Shown here in pieces: positions 47,314 through 59,800 of a DNA stretch of 64,000 nucleotides; within the stretch, counting starts at the first letter, position 1, and each line of letters begins with the position of its first letter. This stretch comes from Rhabditophanes sp. KR3021. Its lineage: Eukaryota; Nematoda; Chromadorea; Rhabditida; Alloionematidae. The notes under the pieces were generated by a model. The model had not been told where the DNA came from. It saw only the letters and a program-made list of their open reading frames with translations, and searched no databases. The stretch spans positions 3,968,001 to 4,032,000 of the forward strand of contig CAUJLY010000006.1 in the NCBI GenBank assembly GCA_963281155.1, given 5' to 3'. The translations under genes and the position numbers were made by a program.

Positions 47314-48614
47314 TCAAACTGCACACTTGATAGCGGCATTTCTTAATACTCTGTAAGTTCTCGTTAACTCACCCATTCCTGATTTTAATCCATTAGTAAC
47401 ATATGAAATTACTAATTCGTCTTCGACATCCATCATTATAGTTGATCCGCCAAAACCAGGATGTCCAACAAGCCATTTATCTTTCTTTGTTGGATGTTTT
47501 TCATACAAAAACCCATGCCCTTTAGCCATTGGAGCTTTAAAAACAACATCTACTTCATTTGTTATCTCAGGTGTAATGAATGTATTTACTAAACTTTTCG
47601 AGATTATTTTGCCATTTAAAACCAAAGCGAATAGTTTCCCTAAGTCACTTGATTTAGTGATTCCAAGAGCTGCTGTTTGTTCAACCGAATGGACCTCGGG
47701 TCTGTTGAAAGAGATTTCTTTCTAAAAATGTGAATTATAAGGCACATAAATCATTCAATTTTACCTGATCAACTTTCATCCAATCAAAGTTATTTTTAAC
47801 TTTGTGGGCAATAGAGGACTTGGTCTGAGCATTTATAATTGCAATAACAATCAAAACACGTGGATCATGCAAAATTTCTTTGATTCTATAAGCAATCGAG
47901 GGAGCGACCAAATTACTTACATGCTTTTCTAAGTCTTCATTCAAGCCAAGATGAAAGTTAATACCATGAGGTACTCCAATTTCCTCTTTAAAAAATTGAG
48001 AAATACCTCTGTTTAAAGGGTCAACTTTTCTGATTAACTGATCGACCAACCAACCATATGTTATTGCATGATACCCACTCTTCTCCCCAGGCACCCAATT
48101 AGGCTTGGTACTCTCGATAATTTTGGCTATTTTTACATGATCATTAGCATCCGCTAGACTAATCGTATCCTCAAAGTAAGCTAACCCAGCACGATGCGAC
48201 ATAATATGTCTAATAGTTACATTTTCCTTACCATTCTGTCCGAACTCAGGCCAATATTTGACTACTTTATCATCATACTCAGCCAAACCTTTGTCAATTA
48301 ACAATGCAACACACAAAGCACCGATTGATTTGGACACCGAAAAGACAACTGTCAGCGTATCCTTGTCCCACAACTTATTTTCTTCCTTATCGGAAAAACC
48401 TCCATGCAAATCTAAAACCAATTCATTTTTATGATAAATAGTAACGGCTGCTCCAGATGTTTCCCACCCTTGGGCAAAGTTTTTCCTATAAGACACATTA
48501 ACATAAAAAGACTAATTGACCATTAACTTACTTGAACGTTTCTGCAACCTTTTTAAACTTCTCAGTGTAACTACCATTAAGGTTATGCTCTAGCTCGCAT
48601 ACTTGTTTCATCAT
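47314..48614 (-). CDS. beta-lactamase-fold serine hydrolase (nematode lact family)
   Basis: Exons (reverse strand) 48614-48532, 48485-47765 and 47721-47314 give 403 residues. The short first exon supplies MMKQVCELEHNLNGS and joins in phase 2 to KNFAQGWETSGAAVTIY. The class C beta-lactamase/penicillin-binding-protein set is present: the nucleophile motif SVSK (SxxK) in VVFSVSKSIGAL, the Tyr motif in GYHAITYGWLVDQL, and HPGFGGS in place of KTG. The block RHIMSHRAGLAYF is also typical. There is no signal peptide. Animal members such as LACTB and the C. elegans lact genes are hydrolases or proteases of poorly known substrate and do not give drug resistance. A TTTTATAG acceptor lies upstream of the ATG. 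All catalytic positions are intact. Convergent with the coiled-coil orphan, 297 bp apart. Confidence 0.9.
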
Positions 48615-50437
48615 TTTAAATAAGCCGAATGATATCTATAAAACGATTGAAATGGTTAGAAAGATTTGAATATTTATAAGTAATTTTGACTCGATAAGCT
48701 AATCAAAAAGTAAGTGTATTACATACTAGCATGGAGACGGAAGGGAAAGCGAATTTAATGGGTAGACTTAAGGTCAAAGAATCATCATGTCAACGAATAT
48801 TATTCAATGCTAATAACAAGCTAAACAGGTTCTTTCTTCAAATCACAATAAAAAAGAAAAAGGGTATGATGTAAACTGCTTAATAATAACAAAAAGTGAA
48901 AATAATTGTCATGATATTGATGTTAGTTGTGCAGTTTTTAAGACACAAAGTTTAAAGGTATCTTTTTGTTTTATACACAACATTCCCACAACATATTCCT
49001 CTTTTTAATAAGTTAATTGGGTAAGCAGAAGCAATTTGACATTTAAAATTAAATAAATGTCACATGATGTATTTTTTAAGATATTCTCAAATAATAATAG
49101 CTTATCAAGTTCATCTCTAAATGTGACACCATTAATTAATTCTATCTCGTTTATTTTTCGATGTTAGCTAAATACAGATAAATTTTGCAAATTCATTATT
49201 TAATGATACGTTCAACCCAGTATTTACCAGAACCACACTCCATCATACATTATCAGCAAAAAGAAACAAACTTAAAACTAGTACAAAAGATATTATGTTA
49301 CATTAAATGCACTTTTTAATTAAAATATATAATCTACCAGATCAATGATCTATTCGCCAATATAAATACCTTTCGCTTTTTCGTATTTTAGTGGTGTATT
49401 TTGTGTCAAGATTATAATCGTTTGTGTTGGGACGTTTACCTTTTGTTGTTACACAATGAATTTTAGAATTGCAAATTTTTTAAATAGAAATATAAGCAGG
49501 GGAACTAGGAACAAAATTGTTGACAAAGTTGGACTCAAATCATTTTATTTAGCTTATATTTTACTTGAACAAATTTTAGTTTGGCTAAATATTTACCTAG
49601 CCAAAATGTGGTTGCAATACAGTTGGCCTGTGTAGATAAAGAGACAGTTGGTGTATAATTAAAAAATATGATACAAGTAAATTCAAAGGATTAAATGACG
49701 TTACAAGCTTTAGTGTGTATATAATTATAGTAATTGTATGTAAGTATAATATAATGACAAGAAAAATTGTTATAAATTGTCATATAAGGTAAAAAATTAA
49801 TAAAGAGTGTTAGTTTTTATGTTGTTTATAAATTATATTGCATAAGAGTCAAAAAATACTGGACAGCGGTTGTGTAAATTGTTATATAAACAATCGCATT
49901 TATGTATATATAAAGGGACATGGTCTCCAATCTTGTTTTTGAGAGAGGGTTTGTAAAAGCTTGGATCAAACTGTTGCGACAAAACTACGGAAAAATAGAT
50001 TCATTTTGTTTTAATCTTTCTTGAATTAATAACCAATTATAAATTCACCGGCAGAGATCATTTTAAAATAGATAAGTAAGCTTGATGTGAATTTTTGTAT
50101 ATTTATTGTAAAGAGAGACACTATTAAATAATGGATTTTCATAAAGTGGACATAACAGCAATCAAATTGGAATGTTTATCTACATGTTTATAGTGAAAGC
50201 GTAAGTTTTTAATTTGCATTCATGATTCACCAGAAAAAAATTAAAAAGTAAAGCTTGTGATGGTAAGGTGAGAAAAGAACATCTAGTCTTTTGAAGAGAG
50301 ATAATGAGAAATGGTGGGTGTTTTGTTGTAAATTCGCGACAATAATTTATAAGTTCAGCGGTAAGAATCTGTGCATTTGGCAATTGTGTATGTGTTTTTG
50401 GAATACGAGGACGGATCGTAAATGAATTGGTTAAACT
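48615..50437. other. intergenic, promoter of lact-type gene and 3' UTR of zag-1
   Basis: 1.8 kb of AT-rich DNA. The zag-1 3' UTR must lie at its right end. Reverse frames at 50180-50383 and 50355-50555 overlap UTR and antisense of the last zag-1 exon. I see no separate gene. Confidence 0.5.
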
Positions 50438-53400
50438 TTATTCTTGAACAGTTCCAACTTGAGTCGAGGATGCAGAATTTACAGGTTTGCAGTAGGAGTA
50501 TCTGTGATTCATGTGTTGAGAATAACTGCCTGAGTGAGAAAATCTTTTCAAACACTTGTCACATTGAAAAGGTTTTTCTCCACTATGAAGTCTTTTGTGT
50601 TCTGTAAGGTGGTGTTTATGCTTGAAAGCCTTTTCACAAACATCACACTTGTATGGTCTTTGGCCTAAAAAGTAAATTTTAAATTAGTTTTTGCATACAA
50701 AATGCCATTTTTATATCGACATACCTGAATGCTCATACTTGTGCCTAGCTAGCGAGCTTTGTTTTCCAAAAGTTTTTTCGCATTGATCGCAGGCAAACAA
50801 ACCTGACTCGTCCACTGTTTTTATGGGCCGAATTGAGGCAGTGGCACGGGCAAACTTTTTGGCAGAGTCCGCGGCACTGATGTTAAACTCATCAATACTA
50901 CTGTTATTGTCTGAATTTTCGAACAATTTGTGGAGGTCGGCAATGCTGGGCGATGCTAGCATGTTATAGTTTGCGAAAATAGCTGCCGCAGGTGTAACTG
51001 GCCAAATAGTGTTGTTTAACCTTGGTAGGTCGTCTGTTTCCTCCGACCCATTGGTCTGCATGTCCTCACAGATACTGGAAGAATCTTCAGAACGAAATGA
51101 TTGGGGCGATGGATTTTGGGGAATATCAGGTTGCTTTTCAGAACTTTTCAACATATCCTGAACAACCTTGTTGTTCTTTTGCATTAATTCAAATAAATTG
51201 GTGCCATTCCACATCGTAGTGGCTTCACCTGTAGCCATATTGGGAGTTGATTTTTCTTTGCTAGATCTCGAAGAGGGTCTCATAGACAAATCTAATGGAC
51301 TATCTAGTTGAGACTCTGAAATAGGCTTGTCAGTTGTAATGGATTCTGTGTCGTTTCCATTCGAGATGGTGTCCGAGTCCTATAAAAGCAGATGTTAAAA
51401 TAAGGCATGTGAAGAGAGATGTAAAGGAATATATCTGCCACTGAATTTAATATTTAAAAAGAGATGCATTAAGATGGCGGTTAAAAATGTTAAATGTTAT
51501 TAATGCAAATTATACCCGAAAGCCTATATATAATGCACATCTAGATTTGAAGAATGGTTTAGTTTTTTCTTTGGGCCGGTAATATGATGATGTGCAGGAG
51601 TAGTATATATGCATCAATATATAGATAGATATTGGCATATTGGTAAAAGCGCACACACACATACACACTTCTTTGAATAAATTAATTTTTTACATTTGAA
51701 TTTATAATTAAATGTACACAAAAGAGGGACTATCTATTATTCTCAATCTAAGAAACATACATATCCTATAGCCCACTACTCATGGCAATGGCCTGTTGTT
51801 TATAATTAATTCAGGTGCGTGCGGCCACAATAGAACCTACTCAATCTTCTCTATAGATTTTAATTTGATTGCCTTTTTCTCGGTGGTTTTGCTCAAATGA
51901 TAGATTGTGGTAGGGTGGTGTGTATGTATATTTAATCATTCCCATTTTGATATTTTTAAGCTATTTACTATTCATAAAAGACATACCTGAATACTTTCGT
52001 TACATTTATGGGTTTGTAAGATTTCAGACAAATTGCTACTGCCTTCATCCTTCGTACCTATCTTCATCCATGCATTTTTAGAAAGTTTATCGCCAATATT
52101 AGTAATTCTACTACATCTTCTTTCCATGGCACGTTTATTTTGGAACCATACCTGGTAAATAACAACACAAATGAATAAAATAATAATTGTTGACAATAAC
52201 ATACCTGTACGACCCGTTTGTTAACACCAATTTGTTCGGCCAAAGCAGAAAGCTCATATTTAGATGGAAACTTATTTTTTTTAAATTGGTTGTATAAGGT
52301 AGCTACTTGAGTATCAGACAAGAAACTGCGTGATCTAAGAGGCTTCCAATCGGATTTGTTTCCATTTCCGTTTTCGTTGACATGTTTGTTTTGTTCTTCT
52401 TCATCGATGGTGCTGCTGGAAGAATGCAACAATTCTGTTTTGAGAGAATCGTCACTTTTGGTAAAATTATTATTAATTCCATTAGGTGAGGACAACAGCA
52501 GAGAAGCTAATGCGAAAAAACCACTAACATCATTATTGCTGTTAGTATGTTGCAAATTTGTTAAAAGTCCAGCTAGGGCTAAACTATCAATTCCATTTGT
52601 GGGCCCTTGATTACTTGATTGTGACAGCATTTGCTGGGCTGTTGTACTAGTGTTGTTAGTGGTGATATTAGTGTTATTAGAAATACTGGTGTTATTATTC
52701 GGAGTTGATCCTTGATTTGGGCAGCCCAACATATTCAAAAACGATTGATACATTGGAATTTGCTCGCCGCTCATATTAGGGAATAATTGAGTACTTGGTG
52801 AGGAACAATTAGAAATTGCTGCACTATTGTTAAAAGAAGGAGATGATGAAGCAACTTTTTGTGGTGTCTTAAGTTGTGTACACTTTTTGCTGCTCATGTG
52901 AGATGAATATGAACCTGAGTGTGAGAATCGCTTGTGACAGTTAGGACACTAAAATGAAAATTATTATTGTTGTGTTGAAAGAAGTTGATTCGATTCAGAT
53001 GATTATGTCTATATAAACTACTGTTTAAGACCTAAATCAAAATAAACGACAAGTGATTATCGTTTTGTTTAAAATTTATTTAAATAAAAAGAGGTATGCT
53101 TAGTTTGTTTATGTGTAATGATAGTAGTTTAGGAACAGAAGGAGAATAAGTGTTAAAGAACATTATTTAGTTTAAATAAACTCTAGCGATCTATGTTATT
53201 AGTTTTAAAGGAGGCTCAAAATAAAAGGTGCTTTTTAAATGAGGCTAGAGAATGACAGAAAATGACAGAAGCTTCTGTGTCTATAGGGAGGAGTCAGGTG
53301 TATATATTTGTATATATTAATAGCATTTTGTAAGGCATGTTCCATAAAGCTGCCCATTTGTTTATACTGTTACGGTAAATAAAAGAGGAAGTCTCATGTT

Positions 53401-56400
53401 AAGAAGAGTTGAAGATGATGGTGAGATTATGATGAGGTCTGGTATAGCACATCTGTCATTAATTTAAGAAAAGACAACACAAAGCATCTTACACCTGACC
53501 TAACGACATAATGAGCCATATAATACCTTTGATTAGGCATTATAATGAGATTACGTTTATTGAATTATAAAAAATTCAGTCGGCAGATGGGGCTCACAAT
53601 TTAAGAGGAAAGGATGATGAATAATATAATTGATATATTGGAAATATTTATATGCTGTAGATAATTTTATTTGCTACATATACTATATTTCCTCAGTGGA
53701 ATGATTCCAGTGATTCACGTACACATATTATTTTTAAATACTGAATCGTATAAAACCTTCCATCATCTCTTTTATGACATTACCTAACACCTGCTAACTC
53801 ACAAAAAAGCAAGATGTTAAACAGGATCAAATGGTTGGAGGTAAATAAGGTGGTAAACTAATTTATAGACAGCCGTAGGATTACCGAATGTTGATCTATA
53901 TCACTTATATACTTTACATATTAGTTGGTTTATGAATAAACAAAAGAAATCATCATCATTATTAGATTATAAAAATAGAAATGTGTTTAGTCATATATAA
54001 TCTGTCTACAGATGTCGGTGCCTGTTTAAGGTAATGCACTCTGAGTTCGCAACAATTTTGTTCTGCAAGTTGTTTTGGTATTGATGAATACGACTATTCA
54101 CAACCGAACCTTAAAACAATATGATGGCACTTTTTTGGTAAACCAAAACATAATATCTATTCATCTTGTAAATCTTAAATCATTTGACAGCCAATGCATT
54201 TTTATTTATTTCCTTCAAATGAGCACAAATCAACGGTGTCACGGCTTACTTTTCCTTAATGATACACCAAAAAAAGAAGTATTGGACGGCGGTACTTTTG
54301 CTTATTATTTAATGATTATTTTAATAACTCTAATCTCATAAAAAAGCATGCCGTGAGAGTAACTACAACACAATTTTAAAATCAGAAGTAAATATAATAT
54401 GTTGTATAAACAATAGAATAGGAATGTTTATAATAATATCGCATTACATTTAACTTTTAAATTATAGGATGAAAAATGATTTGGGAGCAGTGTAGATATT
54501 GAACTTTGCCAAACAATATTTTATTGTCCTAGAGGTATTAATGGTACCTTACAAATATTATCGGAATGATAGCATTTTTAAGTAGATAAAAAATTAGAAC
54601 CAAACTTTGTAATGACATTAGTTGTCCTAAAGTATAAAAAATGGGTCTGATTTTTGTGGAACAAGCCACGTATCATAATAGTCAGAATAAATTATTGTTC
54701 AACAACATTTTTCATGTATCCATCAACCATAGCTGCTATAATTTATTCACCCAAAAAAGAAGTCTTAATATCAACAAAAATAAAATGGTAAAATGTGCAA
54801 ATACACTTTTTGTAGTTTTTTGAAAATGTTTGTGGTTGAATGTAATTAGACGAAAACCGAAACAAATCCTTTTAGAGATTTAAATTTAAAAGTAATTATT
54901 TGGTAATGGGTAGGCTTGTATATGCATAGGGTATATAATTTGAAAAGTTAAATAATAAAGCAAATGAGGTAAAGTATAGCATCATTTGTTTAAAATTAAA
55001 CAGATGCATACACACAACGATGATTGTGTCAACGGCGATATAATGCCAATAATCATTTATCTTAAACGAGTTCACATTAACGGCCAAAATATATAAATGG
55101 TACTCAAGAAAAAGTTGTGTTCCTTGACAGATTTTATTTGATTTGCTAAAGTGTGGGACTGATGACTTTGTCTTGATGGATGTAAATTGAAAAATGAATA
55201 AGCTGCTGATGAAAAAGTACCCCAAATCTAAGGAGCGCATATGGCACGGTGTCATAGTGATTTGTAATAAGAATTAAGGAACCATTTTCTCGTTTATTGC
55301 TTTAACCCGTCTACAACAACATAATGGGCATAAATTAATGCACAAGTTGGTGCTAATTGAAAGAAGATTCAATCTGTTTTTTATCATGTTAAAATGACTA
55401 AATTTACTGGTGCACTCAATAAATCAGAGGTACCAAATATTTTGGGTGGCTAGTGTTTTTTAAATGTGCTTTGTTTAATAGTGTTTAAAAGAGTCCTCTT
55501 ATAATCCTTTGTCTAAAATCTTTTTCCGTCAAATCAAAAATGGACAAAGGAAATCTTATAACCTAATCGTATTTTAGCACGCATTTGGAAAAGGTACCGC
55601 TATTTTTATATTAACATATTATACTACATTTACTTCTCTTTATAATCATATACTTTTTATGAGCCACATGGCAGTTTAAATTTAAAACATAAATGACAGG
55701 AAAAGAAATATAATAATGATTGGAAAAGCTCGTTATAAAACTTTTACTAATTATATGGCCATCGCTTTTGGAAAATGGCAAAAAATAAGCAAGATGATCC
55801 AGGAACAGATAGGTGAATATAAACAAAATGCTGTATTTATAATAATGAGTGATTAAATTAAACTTTTCAAAATAAGGATATGATTGGATAGTCTATATAT
55901 AAACATAGATTCAAATGTTTGTTAAGTTTTGAAATGAAAGTTTTGAAGACGGATGGGAAGATTAAATGAATGTGACATGTGATTATTATTATGATATTTT
56001 GGTTGATATTAAATGTACTGTCTTTTTAATGTAAATCTAAATTTGAGCTAATGTGAATCTTATAATTTGAACATTAATAATATCTCAACTTTGCCAATCA
56101 TCCCTCCTTTGGGAGTTTTGAATTTGGTGGTGTTGACTAGATGACAATAACATAGTTAGCCAATTGCCGAATCAAAAAGTTGGAAGTTTATGGGATGTGT
56201 TATAATAAGCGATCTATAGAGATATGATATATATTTATTTACTTCGTTATAAATAACCATAAAATTATATAAATTATATAAATTTGATGTTGTTAGGGGA
56301 TGATGGTGGGAGAATAAACGAGATGTGCATGTAATAGCAAACAAATTGGATGTAAGCTGGTAAATTAATCAAATAGACAAGTTATGTGGTCAGGGTTGAG

Positions 56401-56896
56401 GAATAATTGGTGCTAATGAATCGAGTGAGGAGCCTCTTTCCTGAATAGGACCTATAGTCCTCTTGTTGTTGATAAGGAGTAAGAAAAAGAAAGACAGTTA
56501 ACACTTCCAAAAAGCATTCACTTTCTCTCTATTATTGTTTGGGCTTTCCGAAGGATGAAGAGTAGAAGTTTGAGTTAGCATATGAAAAGTAAGTGTGAAG
56601 TCGCAATCATCAAGCTTTACAAAAGAAAATTAGTAAAAGTGGCTCAGGGTATGGTAGAAAATACAATTGTAAATAATAAAACCACACTTTTTAGAGACCT
56701 CAAGGGCTTCCTTGTTAATTGTGCAAATTTAAACAAACTTTACCTCAAATGGTTTTTCTCCGCTGTGAATTCTGATGTGCTCTTTCAAGTGATGCTTAAA
56801 TTTGAATGCCTTTGAACATTCACTGCATTTGAATTTGCGAATAGCCTCATCTGTGTTTGGTTCATGAACGGTCATATTTTCAAACATCCCCATCAT
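50438..56896 (-). CDS. zag-1: ZAG-1/ZEB zinc-finger homeodomain transcription factor
   Basis: Exons (reverse strand) 56896-56744, 52948-52205, 52151-51987, 51379-50725 and 50664-50438 give 647 residues from the ATG at 56896. N-terminal fingers: [19 protein letters not shown] and, across the 3.8-kb intron, [20 protein letters not shown], a ZEB signature (C2HC). A Ser/Asn-rich part follows. The homeodomain, about 251-316, spans an intron ([26 protein letters not shown]). PLDLS at residues 382-386 is a CtBP corepressor motif in the place expected for ZEB proteins. C-terminal fingers: [38 protein letters not shown] and [22 protein letters not shown]-1 is a neuronal repressor governing axon guidance and neuron identity in C. 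elegans (596 residues there). The first exon may start further upstream: the frame stays open to an acceptor AATAG at 56911. Long introns suit a developmental regulator. Confidence 0.96.
51380..51986. other. zag-1 intron 3 (607 bp)
   Basis: Intron between the homeodomain exon and the CtBP-motif exon. It contains a short CA/CACA microsatellite near 51650-51668 and patches less AT-rich than usual intron DNA, including GTGCGTGCGGCCAC near 51814-51827. No coding frame is supported. Confidence 0.6.
52949..56743. other. zag-1 intron 1 (3.8 kb)
   Basis: Separates the first zinc finger exon from the second. All other introns in the window's compact genes are under about 130 bp, so this size is unusual and suggests embedded control elements or an unseen RNA. 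Frames inside (54075-54341, 54896-55255) are low-complexity and not called. Confidence 0.6.
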
Positions 56897-59800
56897 GTCA
56901 AAATTCGTCGCTATTAAATTTAATAATTAAGAAAGAGAATAAGTATTTGTATTACTGTTTTATTTTGAAAAAGAGTCTAGAAAAGATAAAAGGTATTAGT
57001 GGCTATAATAAAGGCTTTCAAGGATAAAGATACGGTTAATGATGATGCGGAGAAAAAGGTTGTAATGAGTGTGGAAGGATGATGAGCCAGGAAAGTGAAG
57101 TCAAAGATAAGAAGAGTGGTGTGAGCATCGTGGGATGCGCACACCGATACTCCTCTCAATAAAATACACGAGAAAAGGCTATGAATATGAGAATACACAG
57201 GCATCCTTATCTCTATCATTTGAAATGAGTCGTCTCTGTTTTCTACGTTATTCGGTCCTTGTAGATGCCATTTTGAGGATGTGCTTCCTTCTTGCGAGAC
57301 TGTCATAGCCACACCTTCATAATCACATATGAATGTATACCGCAGTCCCGTAAAAGGAATAACTAGACACATACACCCTGCATACTATATTATTGAGCTT
57401 TCTTCTCCTTTAGAAGGCTTGTGCATATTTGGTAGTTACTACTATATATTTTATATATGCTACATAACTGCCTTTACATAACTCGAAAGCAATCACCTTA
57501 GGCAATATATGTATGCTTAAATGAGGAAGAGAGTAGAGGACACAAATGATAAGTATAGAAAAAACCATATATGAGAAAAATGATAAAGTGACAACGTATA
57601 CATATATATGCTCACGGCACACACGGGCCACATTAACAACTTTCACGATGCCATTTACTTTTTCGAAAGTAAATGCACATTAAATGTGTACACGGCGCAG
57701 GAGCATAAAAAGAAAATATTTAAATGTGGACAGGGATGTCGCGGTATGGTACTCATCTTCCAATTTGTTCCTTCCTAACACTGCCAAATAATAAATATAC
57801 AACACACATCTACGATGGCGAAGGTTCTCAAATTAATTTTGTCCTAAAAATTGTGGTCATGACAACTGGCACCATACATTGACCTGGTATTGGCAAAGGC
57901 AGTGGTATTATACAAGAAAAGGGCGTATATCTCGTTATACCGGCACAAGAAGTGAATTTTAAATATTTATAAATTAATTGGAGCTAGCCGAATACGGTGT
58001 GTCGCTTACATTTTCCCTTTCGAAGTATGATTATAATTTCAGGAAAGATGTATACAAATGTATGCTCAAGGATATGTCATTTATTTTGGCTCACCAGTTT
58101 AATTATATACAATAAAAAATATAACTTCTTTTTTAAAGTTAGTTTCCGTTACTTTCATTTGTTAATTAATTTAAATTGAACTTATTATTAAAAGTGGTTT
58201 TAGTGACGACTTATTACAAAGTTTGGAGAAAGTTTTTTGCTTAAAATATAGCCAAGTGTTAGGGGAAAAGTTTAAATTAAAGTTAGCAGGTACTTTGAGA
58301 AATATTTAAAGTTATGTGGGTAAATGACTCTACACTAGATCACAAAAAAGAACGTTTGTAATAAAAGACTATTTAATGGAATACATAAAATAAAGGCATA
58401 AAGCTTCTTCAATATATACAATAATAATTTATGACAAAAAAAGAGTAAATTGTAATTGCATTTTGGTTATTAATAAATAAATATGTGTATACGTAGTTTA
58501 CCGTAATGTAAATAAACAAAGTAATAAGCAATGAGAAACGAGGAAGCAGAGGTTTAGTTTAAAATAAGCAATGAAAAATATGGAATAGAGGAAGATTGGA
58601 GTGGGCTGTGAGATCACCGGCATAATAACAAGTAAATGACAGTCACCACTCCTATTTTATATTCTTAAAATGGCAGGAGGTGAGGAGGTTGGCATTAAAA
58701 GAAGATGGCACAAGCAATGAAACTGTCTCAAGATAAAAGTTGGCAGTAGTTGTCGACCTTTTGTGTAATAGCCTTTTATCGTCAAAGCACCAACAAATTC
58801 AAGAAATTGTTTCTTCAGGAGGGCGTGTCGAAGAGTACACTCACAAGGACCACAAAACTGCTGTTAGTCATAAGGCAGGAGAGGGAGAGAAAATGGTTTC
58901 TTGTGCCCGTAAATTTGGAAGAAACTGGAGTGCCAGCTGATTAGTTGCAATAAAATAAGTAAGGGTGGGATTGAATCAAATTACAATTAAATGGTCCTTA
59001 CAACATCTTTTCCAAAATACCTCTCTTTATCTCATTATCAAATTTTATTATTCATCTTACATTCATCTCAAAAGCGTGAGTATTTTCCAAACAACATTTA
59101 TATTTTAAAACTCTTATTTTGCAAATTGTATACACACCTACCGTTTTAAAAAAGACTACTCAGTAATTGCAAGCATATGAAGTAAATTAGACGAAACACA
59201 TATACAACTGTTACAAATAATTTTTGTTATCATTTACTCGGAAGATGGAAATTTTGTCGTATATGTGTTTGACAAACCTCAGAGCACGAAATTTAATAAG
59301 TCTGTACTAAACTAATTGTTTAGGACTGGGATGAATGAGGATAAACAAAGTACGTAACTGTATAATAACATATAGATAACTTAAACAATAAACAAACGCG
59401 CCCGTGCTGTCATTAGGCCAAAAGAAGTAGGTAATTTAATTGTGGATACTTTTAGACAAAACTGATTTTGATGAAATTTAAGTAACAACATTAGGTGTTT
59501 AAATTGTGCCTCGGAAACACTGTACCCTAAACTAAATTTATTTTTAATAATTATAAGCAAAAGTGCCATATCAAAAGTTTATTTCGCCCAAATAAGGGAG
59601 CACATACTTTTTGTCAATATAAAAGTACTAAGTTGTACGAAAATGATAGCACAAAAAGTAAAACTTTTGTCAATTTCTAATTAATATTAACGTTGGTATT
59701 AAAATTACTGTTTGAAATCAAATTAATTTAATATAGAAATACTTCGCCTAAAGAATTTTGTCTTCTACTTTTTTAATTCAGTATGGAAGATTAAACAAAA

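Noticed and set aside
51650..51668. CA-rich microsatellite in zag-1 intron
   Set aside because: Simple repeat of ordinary length; not worth a separate finding.
58740..58944. Two overlapping forward frames in a less AT-rich block
   Set aside because: Both frames are open over the same bases, so neither shows coding preference; the block may be regulatory.
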